A stretch of 64,000 nt of DNA from contig CAKJVC010000128.1 in NCBI GenBank assembly GCA_918026815.1, positions 248,001-312,000 on the forward strand, written 5' to 3'. Of the stretch, positions 49,279 through 61,485 are shown piece after piece (within the stretch, counting starts at the first letter, position 1; the number at the start of each line of letters is the position of its first letter). Source of the DNA: Chalara sp. BL73. Its lineage: Eukaryota; Ascomycota; Leotiomycetes; Helotiales. A model generated the notes under the pieces. The model was not told where the DNA came from. It worked only from the letters and a program-made list of their open reading frames with translations, and searched no databases. The position numbers were made by a program, and so were the translations under genes.

Positions 49279-49383
49279 TGTTGGGACGCATGTAACTAGT
49301 CACGTGAAGAGTTGTGGGTCCCTTTCGGGACCTACAACCTCTTCGCGACACGTGGCTTAGAATCAATCAAGACTTATCCAACA
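49279..49383. repeat. Short element with TGTTGG..CCAACA ends and an internal hairpin
   Basis: About 105 bp bounded by TGTTGG and CCAACA, the usual ends of copia-type LTRs. Inside, AGAGTTGTGGGTCCC pairs imperfectly with GGGACCTACAACCTCT around a CTTTC loop, flanked by CACGTG and a second CACGTG-like site. No clear target-site duplication was seen. It could be a short solo LTR or a foldback element. Confidence 0.4.
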
Positions 49384-49596
49384 ACCTCAACGAGCATTAC
49401 GCATAAACACATGCGTACGTACCCTCAGGTTAAAGTATAGGCAATATCTATGACCTGGGTATTCCAACAAATATCAAGGAGTCAAAGGAGAAATGAGTGT
49501 AAACAATACCATGAACTACCTAACTATTATCTCCATGAGGGAAGTAATGAAGATGACTAGAAGCAAAAGATCTGAAATTTCATTTCTGGCCTCCTT

Positions 49597-51121
49597 TTAG
49601 CAACAACTCGGCTCAATTTTACTCCTGTATTTTGCAGTAAGGATGGTATAAATAGGGTATTTGGTAATAAAGGCTATATCGGGAACTAATTGAATCCCAT
49701 ACCATTGGTCAATCATGACTTTGGTCGTAATATTCCAACTACCAGGATATGCCCACCAACCGCCATGTCTGATCCGCCAACCTATCTTGGAAGTAATTCT
49801 GAAATTAGGCAAATAATCGTAGTTGTATGATACCAAGCCGTTTTTCATTTAGCTTGGGCATTGGTTGTTAACAATATAGATCAATAAGAGGAAGAAAATA
49901 TGGCGGCCGAACTCTAACACTCAGTTTGTAATACAGTAGAAGGGCTCTTGGAAAATTAAGTTCCAAATCTGACAGCAGGCGCGAATGTCGGTTGGTGGGA
50001 TTAACTAGCGGACAACGCCACAAAACACTCCCGTCATGCTGTGAAGAACGATACTATTGGGGAAATTCCGGCTCTGGGGCTGTTCAAGTCAGTGGCTCCT
50101 TCTTTCTTATAGAAGAAGCTCGCATCAGTGCATCTGCTTCATTCAAATATACCTGGCGAGACAGATTCCGGTCAGGTAGTTGATCATTACCAAGGCAGAC
50201 AATCAAATAGTATACGTTTCTTTAATGCAGATATTGATTCACAGCCTAAGAGCATTTCCATGAAATAGCTGGCATTTCAGGATCGTCATGCATGGGGCTG
50301 CGCCTAAGGCCTTTCTAGACATTACTGACAACAATTCTAGTCTATCTTCCCAGCCGAGCGCTATTTACGTGAATGATATTTCGGAGGTGGGTCTGATGGT
50401 TGGAATGGTTTGTGGGCCGATCTCCTAAGAGTTTAGGTATAGTGACACTGCTTTCTGATTATCTATCTTGGCAAGATCTGCTACCCAGCTGATAAGCTGT
50501 TAAGAATTGTTCAGAAATAAGATAAGCCATGATCGCTTGTGATGGGAACGGAAGAAGCGTATCAGTGGTGTTCTTGGCAGAGTGAGGAGTCCCTGCGGTG
50601 TTCACAGACCAATTTCCAGCAATATTGGTTGTGATAGGGTCACGGCATGGTACACCGCATGCTTTCACACGACTTTCTAGCGGACTTCTTGCGCGACATT
50701 GGAGTTAAGTCCATCTAATACTGGTCGAAAGCAAAAGCCACTTTACAATGTTGGCAAATTCGGAATCACAGATTCCGAGCTCTGGCCCGTATTCAATAAT
50801 TTAGTTATTGCAACATGGGAAGGCATTGGCGGTGAATGCCTCAGTTGCCTCTGTCCTCGATTGGACTATTCTAATACTAAATGCAGATCGAGAGTAATTC
50901 AAACTTTTGGGACATGTATATTTCAGTTGCCTTAAACCGAATAGCACAGTCATGCGCCTTGTGGTAATTGGAAAACCGGGAATAGCATCCTCAGGTATTT
51001 CAGCTATGTACTCGTTAGGAACCAATCCTAGGACAACAAAGAGAGCCAGATATTGGGCTTTATAGTGGAGTTGAGAAGTATTATATTGTCTCAAGACATA
51101 TGCTACTGGCTGGACCTTCAA
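49597..51121 (-). other. Three collinear open-frame fragments, possible decayed gene
   Basis: On the minus strand, in order, are open frames at 51121-50801, 50668-50459 and 49848-49597. The peptides have protein-like composition, for example YKAQYLALFVVLGLVPNEYI and IRHGGWWAYPGSWNITTKVM, but I recognise no family and could not join them by convincing splice sites. They may be remains of one gene or unrelated. Confidence 0.25.
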
Positions 51122-51897
51122 ATGCTTGGCCCAATAAGGAATCGTAGAAGAGTATTGGCCAATGTCTTACATCATAACCTGTTACAAAAAGAATTTGTAA
51201 CTTAGGCTAACATCGGATAAGTCAAACCTTGCAGAGTGAACCTATGTTTTACAGGACTCGGAACTGAGCATCGTACAATAGAAGTGCCCCTCTTCTTGTG
51301 AATATAGCAGTGAATTTTGTAACCTGGTGGGAGTAGACGACTTTCCGTTGCCTCATAATTGCTTTTTGCGGCCACGTGCATTTCTAATCTGCTTTTCCAT
51401 TGTCTCGCAGAAACACAAAGAGAAAATCAGAATAAAGTGTAGGAAATTAAACAGATTTCTTCTGCTAACGTGTCTAAGGGATCAAGGCAGCTAACTATCC
51501 TGCTAGCTGCGGGAATTGGCAGTTAATCAGTACAAGTACCATAAGATGCTTGATCCTTAAGGTGGCACGACTTCTATCCAGCAGGTTGTGAGCCTACCAA
51601 ATGAGTTTGCATACAACCTCAATGCTCCTGTACCCCTTGGGCTCCGAATCTTATTGTAGCAAGTTAACACAATCAGTCACCAATTTATCGCCGAGGTTTC
51701 TTAAGGGGTGGAACTGTAACCAAGCTAGCGTGCTTTCATAACCTATCGTCGATCACTTCTCATGCCACGGACCCCAAGAAAACACTATATTAGATTCGCA
51801 ATATCCCCTCGAATCTGCTCAAAATCTCTCATACACAATCTAATCAGGGAATATCAAAAATCATATACACAAATTGACGCAATTGCAGAGAACAAAA

Positions 51898-54440
51898 ATG
51901 GCAGATGTAAACAATTATCCCATCACTGGTGCACCAATCAAGCACCAAGCTCCAAATGGTAAGTTCTTTTAAACCTTCAGAGTAAGTCTAATGTGGCTAC
52001 TAATATATTATAATAGGCGCTGTACCACTACGCATTGAGATTCACGAGCTTAAAAAGAATAAGGATGCTTGGAATTTATATCTCCTCGGCTTGCAAAGTT
52101 TTTATGCAGTTGATCAAAGGGATGATCTCTCCTATTACGAGGTTGCAGGTAAATAAATCACCTTGTAAAGTAATTGATAATTTACTAATGCTGATTAAGG
52201 CATTCATGGACGCCCAAATCGTGAATGGGGCGGGGTCAAAGGGAAAGCTCACGAGCAAGCGCCACCCAAATCTCGCTGGGGAGGCTATTGCACTCATACA
52301 TCTATCTTATTTGCATCGTGGCACCGTCCATATCTTGCCCTTCTGGAGGTTGGTTACCTGTAGATGTAGCAGTACCACGTATTGACGCAATAGCAGCAAG
52401 TCCTGTACGACCATATTCAAAAAATTGCCGCCTCCTATCCGGCTGAGTCACGGGCTCGTTATCAGAAAGCCGCCTTGAACTTCCGGATTCCGTTTTGGGA
52501 TTGGGCTAGAATCCCTCCCCCAGGAGAGACAAATCTGCCTACATTTATTGCGTCAGAGAAAAAAGTTAAAGTCATCACCCCAAAGTCCAATGGCAACGAA
52601 GTCGAGATTGATAACCCCTTGTACTCATACAAGTTTCACCCTGTTAATCCTAGGCCGGGTGATTTTGTGCGGATGTATGGTAAAGTCGTAGTAGGTGATT
52701 TGCTTTCTACAGACTCATTGATTCTGACATGCATCTTTAGTACGACGAGTGGGCAGAGACGGTTCGTCACCCGAACCCAAACGCCGAAGATCCAAAAGCG
52801 GTATCGGGCGAGGAGGAGCTCATCAAAGCTCTGGCAAATGAGTACCAATCGCTAAGAGGATTAGTTGTCATGCTCTTGAATGACCCTAACTACAGGGACT
52901 ATGCTGCCTTCACCAACCATAAATGGGATGCTAGAGAAGACGGGAAAGGAGACACTGGGAAATACGCAAGTATCGAGGATTTACACAACAGTGTCCATGG
53001 CATGGTTGGTGGTGATCAGGGCCATATGTCGGAGCTCGATTATGCTTCTTTCGATCCCTCGTTCTGGCTTCATCACGCGTGAGTTTCTATGAACCAGTCG
53101 ATAATTTGCAAAACTCTGACGAATGGTACAGGAATATTGACCGAATTTTTGCTATCTGGCAGAACATCAACCCAAACTCATATGATATTAACAAGCCAGC
53201 GGGAGACGGGACATACGTCAATGAGAGTACAGACCAATACACTAACTCAACACCACTCACTCCATTTTATGATAGTACCGGACAGAAATACTGGACCTCT
53301 GATGGCGTTTGGGATACTACTGCTCTGGGCTATGCATACCCAGAGACTCAAAGTTGGAGTTTTGAGAACTATGACGAGTATGTAACAGATATCAGGACTA
53401 AAATCCAACAACTCTATGGTGGATCGATCAAAGACTTGTTAGCCGCACAGAATCCTAAAGGAAATATTCCGAAGATCAGTCAACCACAAGGGCAGACGGG
53501 GTTGGTGACTCCAGTCGGAGAACATCCAGGAAAGAAAGATCCAATTACTGCACCGCCAATCGCAGGTAGATATCGATGCCCTGAGGGTCCATTGGGTGGT
53601 AGACGGGGAACAGGAGTCTCTAACGTGATTTCTTCACTCACTGGCGCAGGTGGGCCATTTTCACGAGGTTCAGGCTGGGGAACAGGTTTCTCAGATCCAA
53701 TATCTGGTACCCAAAATACTCTTAGTAAAGCCAAGGATGTCTTGATCAGCAGAAGTGGGGAAAAGCGTAAGTGTTCATAGCTCCGCGATGGTCTTGTAGC
53801 TAATGGATTGAGTAGAATTCCTTTCCACATCAGAAAATACCTCCTCTACAACCGGCCCATCGGTTCCTACGTATACAGAATACGTTTGTAATGTAAAGGC
53901 ACTTAAACATACACTTAATCAGACCTTTCGTGTGCACATCTTCCTTGGTGAATTCAATCGAACACAAGTCCATGACTGGCATTCGGACCCGGCACTGGCT
54001 GGAACTATTGTTATCTTCGGTAAAGACCCGGAAGAAACCGGCTGTGAGCATTTCCTTCTAAATTATTAAGATTCAAATACTAAATTGTAATAGGTCACAA
54101 ATGCGTTCGGGATGCTACAGATGATGTGGCTATTACGGGTACTGTCCCGCTGACTAATGCTCTGCTCGAAGTTTACCAGTCCGAGAATAACACTACGCTT
54201 CGCAGCTTGCGTAAGGAAGATACATTGCCATGGCTTACGACAAACATGCATTGGAGAGTCACCTGTGGAGATGGGAGTGAGAGGAGCAGAGACGAGGTTA
54301 TGGGCTTGAAGGTGTCGGTTGTAACGACTAAAGTGAGTTGTCCTGAAGACAGCTTCCCAATTTACTCTGGAGACTATGAAATATATCCACAATGTACCCA
54401 AGGTAGACCTGGAGGATACTGCGATGGAGATCTTGTTTAG
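51898..54440 (+). CDS. Tyrosinase (type 3 copper polyphenol oxidase) with C-terminal domain
   Basis: Model: join(51898..51958, 52017..52148, 52200..52348, 52397..52666, 52741..53078, 53132..53766, 53816..54043, 54094..54440), about 719 aa. The donor at 52667 (GTGCGG) is weak and that junction is the least certain. The CuA site shows IHGRPNREWGG and HTSILFASWHRPYLALLEQ; the CuB site shows DLHNSVHGMVGG and DPSFWLHHANIDRIFAIW. The central domain is followed by a Gly-rich linker (~510-570) and the tyrosinase C-terminal lid domain (VRVHIFLGEF region, then SENNTTLRSLRKEDTLPW), which keeps the enzyme latent until cleaved. No signal peptide starts at this ATG. The enzyme oxidises monophenols and diphenols to quinones in melanin formation. 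All six copper His regions look intact. It lies next to a dead P450 gene. Confidence 0.9.
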
Positions 54441-54855
54441 AAAGGAAGGTGGGCACGGTTTTTAGTTACAGGTTTTCTTAGTGCCATATCTACTAATAGT
54501 TTGAGGGCTTGAAGCTCAATCCATAGTACATTTAACAATAATTCTTGATTTCAAGAAGCATTCCATTGGCAGGGATGACCCGAAAAACTGTAACTTTTGA
54601 GAATGTTTAGAATACCGCGGATGAAAGTGGTTGAACTAGCCGATATTCAATTCTATCTTCAGTCTGAACCACCAGCAGCCATATATTGTGATAAGCCTTT
54701 GTTAGCCTCTGGAAATATTAGTCTGTGGCCTCGCGTTAGTTGTGCAAGGTGATATGTAGTGAGCGAAATGCTGTGGTTGGATATAGGTTACACAATGCTT
54801 GCACCAGCCGTGCGTTACATCACGCATATTTATTAATGTAGCTTTGTCGAATTCC

Positions 54856-56600
54856 AACGTAACTAGGCTGATAAGACAGCTAATCCCTCCTCATAACCTG
54901 GTGTTTGGATATTTGAAATTGGTCGCCGGAATCATGTCCAAAGTTCCCAGCGACGTTCATGAGCACGTTTTCCCGTACCAGATTGAACTTCTGATGCCTG
55001 ATCTAGGCCCTAATTATGTTCTATATCGACCCCTAGCCCTTCGGCTCTCCAATTCTTGTCGCTGCAGCTCCAGGTCCAGCTTGCCAAATTACTCAATCGC
55101 ATTCGCTTCCGAAATTTTATGCCATGCGCGACTTTTTACGTCCCATGACGGGCGGGGGCAATCTGGTCAGAATGAAAGGCAATCAGTGGAAGACTTAGAG
55201 GAATATTATTTAGTCCGGGCTTCGACAGCGACCATCTCATAACACTAGTGCCTGAAGCCGTGAAAACCTATCGATATTCTGCAATACAGTCAAACCTCGA
55301 TATATCGGAATGCTCCGTGCCACCCCAGCATTCCGATATATAGGGGTTTCCGGTATAGCGAGTTTCATAAATATACATAACTAAGTATAAATGTATAAAA
55401 AGTACAAAGGCGTAAAATATATATCACGTGTTTATGAAGAATATGTATTATTAAGCTGGATTCCTATACTTTTTATATCGGAACCTAACAAATTTTCGAT
55501 AAATCCATTCCGATCACGATATAAAAAGGAGTTCCGATATACACAGCCAGAAAGCGGCCGTTCCGACGTTCCTTTCGGATATGTAGAGGTTTCCGATATA
55601 ACGAGTTCCGATATATCAAAGTTTGACTGTATTCCGAGAGAAGCGGCGAGAAAGCCAAACATGGTATTTATGGACCTTCTTACTACCAGGCTAAGCTTAG
55701 ATATCATCAGTCGGGTAGCACTGCAAGTTCAAATCCTTGAAGTGGACTGACTCTAGAAATTTTATAATAAATGATTAGAGATACGCGCCTCAATTCTCAA
55801 AAATGCACAATCGACTTTGTTTCCCCCTCCGTAGCCAGATAAGATGGTGTTCAAGAATGAGGCTAATTTGTTTGAACGTTACCACCCATTGCGTCTTATT
55901 ATGAGGTGGTGGAATAATCGTCATATGCTCCGATATATTTCGCGTGAGTTGGATCTGCACTTCAAAAGCAGACATCGGCAATGTGAGATGGCGAAAAAAA
56001 AAAACTCGCAGCAAGATTGCAATAGAACTCGCCTTAGATAAATATCTTGCTGGAAAGGCCCAAAATGACTCCACTTCTCTGGACACCATCTCTCGGGACC
56101 TCGCCAAATCTCAAATAAGCAATTTCATCTTTGCCGGGATGACTCAACGAGTAGTAATATGTGCTATGCTTTTCGCCTGCTCTCAACCCATCGCACTACC
56201 TACTCATTGCTGAGCATGACCGGGAACTTGGTCCTAACTATAACTAAACAGCAACACAAATCGTCAGAAACCCTTACCTTCTAACCAACTCCATTATAAT
56301 TCGGCTATTGTGAAAGAAGCATTACGGCTATATCCACCCGCGCCAAGTACTTGCAACGGTGAACCAGGCTATTTTATCTCAGGGGCCTGATGGACTTCAG
56401 CTGCCCACGTAAGGATTCCTTGTCTAGTCAAATTCATATGCCATTCACCGCGATGTCAGATATTGGACTTAACCAGATAAATTTATTCTAGAGCGTTGGC
56501 TAGTTGACGAGGGAGACCTCTTATACCCTCCTAAAGACGCCTATCGTCCACTTCAAGGCTGAGGTAAAACTGGTATCTGTGAGACGGAATTTCGCCTCTT
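54856..56600 (+). pseudogene. Cytochrome P450 pseudogene split by a MITE
   Basis: P450-like segments follow in family order but in changing frames: LIRQLIPPHNLVFGYLKLV and PDLGPNYVLY (N-terminus), then QSHSLPKFYAMRDFLRPMTG and MKGNQWKT followed by a stop where a Trp is expected, then LFSPGFDSDHLITLVPEAV. A 343-bp MITE interrupts at 55287. After it come MVFMDLLTTRLSLDIISRVA, FERYHPLRLIMRWWNNR, the I-helix region NFIFAGM (frame broken just after), YNSAIVKEALRLYPPAPST with the ExxR motif, and NSYAIHRD-like and LYPPKDAYRPL pieces. The heme-binding Cys motif is not recognisable. The several frameshifts and stops rule out a functional product. The TGG to TAG change is the kind RIP makes. Its pairing with the tyrosinase suggests a former small metabolic cluster, which is inference. 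Confidence 0.82.
55287..55629. mobile_element. Non-autonomous pogo/Fot-like MITE inside the P450 pseudogene
   Basis: A 343-bp element with 24-bp terminal inverted repeats, the left end beginning CAGTCAAACCTCGATATATC and the right end its complement with two mismatches (CAGTCAAACTTTGATATATC on the other strand). It is flanked by a TA duplication at 55285-55286 and 55630-55631, the target preference of Tc1/mariner/pogo transposons, and the CAGTCAAAC start is like that of Fot1-type elements. Internal TTCCGATATA sub-repeats occur several times. No transposase is encoded. Removing the element rejoins the P450 sequence at the TA. Confidence 0.9.
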
Positions 56601-58855
56601 TGGAGAACATAAGGACAAGTAGCTAGAACAGGTTACCGCTGGCGCAACATTTATCAACTTATCAACGTGCGGCTAAAGATACCCTACATGGAAGCCCACC
56701 ACTCGGATGCGCAGCTCCAGGAAGAATCTAGTATACCCTGCCACTCACACTTATCTCTAGGGTCCTTCATGCTTACTGCGGCTTTTGGCTTGATTAGAAA
56801 AGACGCACTCAAATTGCAAATGTGTCCCTTATTTTATGAGGCACTAGACTTATTGCTAACAAATTTGATCCAAATGTCCGCATTTTAACCATGGTACGCA
56901 TGGCAATACTTTTGTGGCACCCTAGCTTTTCTGACACTTCCTCGAGGTGGGTGAGTGCTATTTGAAGTTTACTTTGCTGCATTGACTGCCTATTTTAACT
57001 GTACTAACTAGTTGCCGTCTCATAGGCTTGTCACACCCAGGCGGCCATTTTAGAATCAAGCGTTAACTTGATCTATTCCCACTCCTAATGCTGTTGAGAT
57101 GAAATTTACAATCATTTGCAACTGCGTACCCCCATTTGCCCTCTACCCCCAGCTGCCGCCATAGATCCTCGCTAATAGGTTGCACTCCTCTGCTCCACCC
57201 TAGGCGGTACCTCCACAGTGGCTCCGGCACAAGTATAGCAGTCCCTAATGCTCGATGAACTCAAGCACGCTAATGTGGCATCCAATAAACAGATTAACTT
57301 TGCCCCGGCATCCCTGATCCGTAAAGAGATATCCTCTAACGTGAAAGTGGCAGCGTCAAAAGCGAGCGTGTAGCGGTGTGAGGATATCTGGGAGAGGGAG
57401 AAATGGACAGAAGAACGAGAGATATGGGGTCAGCGCGGCAATAGGGAGGAGAACGGCGTGGCGGCAAATCGAGAGACTTAAGACAATAGGACGACTATGT
57501 TTACAGTTTAAAATGTGTTGGTACAGGCGTAAGGTAACGGTAGGGCAAAGATTTTGTTTATACCGTACTAGCTAGCATATTCCGACCTAAACACCAGGTA
57601 GTGGGCCGATCCTTCTTACGCTTGAGGTACTGTGATATATTCTAAGAGATATCGGCAAGTCTTCGTCACAGACCGTTATTGTTGGGACTTCGCCGGTGGT
57701 AATCTGTACCTCGCTGTTTCATCCCGTCTGACATATTCCTCGAAATAGATACAAAAGTTGACAATTGATGAGCATAATACCGCATTGCCTCAGTAGCCTA
57801 GTAGCTCTTGGGGGATACTAGGGACATTGAATAAGCCAAAGCTATCTAAGGTATAATGAAGGGAGAATTTCAGCATAATTAAGGATATTTTGAAAAATAA
57901 GGCTAAAGCACTCAGTTTCTCTTTTTTTTTTTTTTCCAGCAATAGACTGTTAACAGTTGGCTATGTCTTTTTATTGTTTCTAGGTTTATAGTTATTCATA
58001 ACTGATGGAGTTGGCTTTATGCTTGCTGATGGGAGCCATTTGTGAACTCTTGGCAGGCTCGTTATCTCGCCTCCATATATCCTTTCCCGACTAGGGATGA
58101 TTGGCATTTTCCCACTTGGATGTTGGATCTTTCATCCCGTAAGTAGGGAGGAGAATTTGTTTAGAGTGGACAGGGAAGACCCGTGTTCGCGTATCTTAAA
58201 CATATTGAGACGAAATCCGGTTCTAAATTGTTGATGTTTGACTGGTAGGAGGGAACTGCAAGACTCACCAACTATTTCGATAACTGGATCACGCCTCGGA
58301 CGTATTGTGTACCTGGTCCATAAATTAGAATGGGGTATTGCGTGATGACGGCGGAGGCGACAGCGCGGAATGACCAATGAAAGACTTTTACATTAAATTT
58401 CTACAGATGCAACAGCGAATGTCTTTAGATATTGAGAAGCAACGACAGTTATATCTCCAGCAATACTCGCTGTCTGAAGTCTTGGTGTGGGGCAATATCG
58501 CAACTAATATGCGGTATTTACGCCTAGCTTCACGAGCGAAGAAGTGAAAGAAGCGCTCGCAGAGAGGAGTCATTGGTTGCTCGGACATTTAACTTGATTT
58601 AAAGCAAACAGGGATGAGGCTAGCTTAGTGGTTCGGTCCGTGGTACTCAGGCCACTTGGGAGTCATCTGTTTACCGCGGGTCGGGTTTTAATTGTTTCTT
58701 ATAGAAAGGCTATGGCGTGCAGCTCCTTTCTCCGCGTTTTCAGGCCAGCATTTTTCGTACTTGATATAGCAGGTATCATTCTACTAAAAGATAGGTGATT
58801 TAACATTAGAAATATATAAGAATCATAAGAAGGTGTGACTGGAACTGTTCTTCCT
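56601..58855. other. Gene-free AT-rich region
   Basis: About 2.2 kb with no supported gene. It contains a T-run at 57922-57937 and a few short open frames on both strands with no domain. It may be decayed sequence continuous with the pseudogene. Confidence 0.45.
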
Positions 58856-61123
58856 TTATTTCGTCCAGACCCAAATCCATTTGATAAACACCCGGACATT
58901 TTCTCTTGTGAACCCCCAATCTGGGAATTCCAACCTGCCTTTGCGCTTTTCGCTTGCGGCTTGGATTGCACCACTTAAATCGCGGGATCGCTCCGGTCCC
59001 CGCTGGAAGAATTTTACGCCGTATTTGTGAATCTTGTAGCTAAGAATAAGGCATATAAATACAACAATCTGTTGTGAATCAGTATTTCACAGTTCTCTGA
59101 GCAGGATTCATAGGTTTAGCGATAGGGCTTACCCCAATATATGATGAGATGAATTGTCGAGCATTGAACGGGCTTTCTAAAAAGGCGTTTACTCCACAGA
59201 AAGAGAGCAATATAGTACAAGCAGCCATGCCGTAGGCAGCCTTAAGCCACTGCCCGTGCGATTTGTAGGGGTATCGTGGGTGGTTTCGGTTATACTTCGC
59301 AGCTTGAGACTCCGAGGCAAACCCAGACTTGACATTCTCGAGCCTATCAATTCTTGAATTAGATGTCATATTAGAGCGTGGGTAGGAGACAGGGTGCATA
59401 CGTTTGGAAGAAGCTGAGATAGGTTGCGCAAATGACAGCATACATGATGAAGTACGATATTGTGACGTTATGTGAGAGTTCTCTGAGTCTCTATATTTGA
59501 GGTGAGCTACATCTCTAGTCAGAGTATATATCTACTCACCTGGCCAGGAGATCCCGTCCGACCCATATATCCGATCAGCATCATAGCGCCGGTCACCAGA
59601 ACTGACCGAATAGGAACACCTGACGTGCATCGTCGTAATCTTCGAGTAATAAATTCCGGCCCGGTCTGATCCCGTAACGCTAAGGTATGTAAGACCCGAG
59701 ATGCCACGTATGTAGCATTGACTGCACATGTAAATGACGAAAGTACGAAGATAGCGTTAAAGAAATGAGCAGCGGAAGGTATTCCAGCCTCTACAGCGGC
59801 GATAATAAACAACGAGCTGGAGCCGACGGATTGACCTCCACCGTTGATAAAAGGGTGGTTATAAGGAACAAGAAACGAGGCTACAAGTACCGCTATAACA
59901 TACAAGATAGTGATCCGAAGAGAGATCTTTCGTGCCGCCATCTTCATGCTTTCTGCATCCGCCAGGGATCTGCTTTCCGCTGCTGTGGCGGCAACAATCT
60001 CCATTCCGACAAATGAAAAGCTTGATTTTAAAATGCCGCTCCTACGGGTAATATGCATCAATACTAAATGGGTGGCTTGCTCACGGAGGCTGAAACTTAC
60101 CAAAGACCAAGGAATGTACCGGCTGAACCTGTTATAGACCGTTGGACAACACCATCATCACCCTTAACTTGATAAATGGTATTGAAGAGCGAATATGGCC
60201 GATCCCAATCTGCGAAGGAAATATTAGTTTCCCCTGTACTTTAAAAGAACGAAGCCCTGGGTGTAGGAACGTACATCTAGTTGATACCGGCATATCGTGA
60301 TAGGAGTTTTCTCGTGCTAGATTTGAGATTGTTAACATTATATCTACAACAGCGTACAGGATGGTACTAACGTCTCATAGTATCCAAAATAAACATCATT
60401 ATAATAAGCATTACAATGAAAGTTATTTTTATACAACCGAATATATATTCTAGCTCCCCGAAATACTAGAGTACTCTTAGTAAAAGTATAGGTGGCTCTG
60501 GCACAGAGATCAACAGAGTGCAAATAGTTACGAACCTTTACTGGAAACATATTAATAATTATTACTAAGACCAGAAACAGGGACATCCAAACAGCAGGAT
60601 CAACACTTTCCCCAAATGCCCATTTTAGGGATGTCGTGCCGTCGTCGTAACTGAATTTGATGGTGCTTGTGACCGCGACAAGCTCTTGGGCGCTAATGGT
60701 CGTACAGGCAAACCTGAGAACATTTAACGAAGTATTTCTCAAAGCGCCGAAATGCATACCAGTACATCCAACCAACTGCAAAACCAACGCCTCTGTCAAG
60801 GAACCGCCGAGGAAATTCCATTACTGGCGCGTTTACGGGGATCAGGGCAGTCATCTCGCCCAAGCAAGAAATTACTGACGACATAACGGTTCCCATAAGT
60901 ACGTAGCATAGAATCGCGCCCCCGGGTCCAGCTAGAGCTAGAATATGGCCGCTTCCAAGAAACAAGCCTAATCATCATCTATAAGTAAGTCTATGCTCCG
61001 AGTCCCTAATCATTAGGAAACGCTCACCATTTCCAATTGTTCTAATGAATATATATCTCCAGTTACTAAACTATCTCTAACAGAACTGAGTGAGTGGTAA
61101 GCATACCCCGAAAATGCAATCAT
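58856..61123 (-). CDS. Amino-acid permease (APC family), intron-rich, 5' end uncertain
   Basis: Model: complement(join(58856..59068, 59133..59343, 59402..59490, 59540..60041, 60101..60209, 60275..60316, 60372..60465, 60536..60713, 60760..60967, 61028..61041, 61107..61123)), 558 codons read without a stop through ten introns. The smallest internal exon is 14 nt, required to give SGTIGNGLFLGSGHILALAG. Other landmarks: LGEMTALIPVNAPVMEFPRR, GFAVGWMYWF, LEYIFGCIKITFIVMLIIMM, STRYWDRP, FVGMEIVAATAAESRS, and CAVNATYVASRVLHTLALRD. These fit the yeast-type amino acid transporters of the plasma membrane with about 12 helices. The model's first Met lies inside what is normally the first helix (MIAFSG). 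An upstream cytoplasmic exon ending at the AG at 61124 probably exists but was not found, or has been lost. The substrate is not visible. Confidence 0.78.
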
Positions 61124-61296
61124 CTATCTCTCGATAGCAGGTTAGTCGAGGTACTCTCCAATCCTGCCAACTGCTCTCGGCTGCATGACCAAGCGTGCTG
61201 GTATGAACTAACATTAATATGCCTCTCGTTCAATACCCTCCTAAGGCATTATAAGCGATACGTAGCATTGTAGATGCTGCGCAATATGTTTATTCC

Positions 61297-61485
61297 TTAC
61301 CACAAACTTTCTCCTCTCACCTCGCGGCGCTCCTTTTCAATCGGCGCCGGCGCATAAGGCTCAATGTCCGGTTCCGGGAGCGGCCAAGGAGGCTCGAATT
61401 CACCATCATCACTCCTCGATCGGCATTGTGGGCCACCGTGTTCGAGGTCGTCCGGATATACCGCTTGAGGCAGTTCGAGATCCAT
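61297..61485 (-). CDS. Possible small Pro/Glu-rich protein (weak)
   Basis: An open frame of 62 aa starting MDLELPQAVYPDDLEHGG with a Pro/Glu-rich middle (PEPDIEPYAPAPIEKERREV). Codon choice and local GC differ from the AT-rich surroundings, which is why I list it. It could be an isolated small gene, an upstream exon of the permease, or chance. No family recognised. Confidence 0.25.
   Translation of the reverse strand: MDLELPQAVYPDDLEHGGPQCRSRSDDGEFEPPWPLPEPDIEPYAPAPIEKERREVRGESLW

Larger units (their letters stand above)
45744..51897. other. Gene-poor AT-rich region with decayed sequence
   Basis: About 6 kb without a supported gene. The first 500 bp is the ABC transporter promoter and contains a 20-bp perfect palindrome. 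From 47.5 to 48 kb there are GGGTTGGGTT/AACCCAACCC inverted segments (near 47577 and 47843). A TG..CA-bounded hairpin element lies at 49279-49383, and three open-frame fragments on the minus strand lie between 49597 and 51121. The stretch looks like old repeat or transposon debris. Confidence 0.45.

Noticed and set aside
55391..55750. 119-codon plus-strand open frame
   Set aside because: It starts inside the MITE and runs into P450 remnant sequence, so it is a chance fusion.
58615..58690. tRNA-like start GGCTAGCTTAGTGGT
   Set aside because: No proper B box or acceptor-stem pairing could be found.
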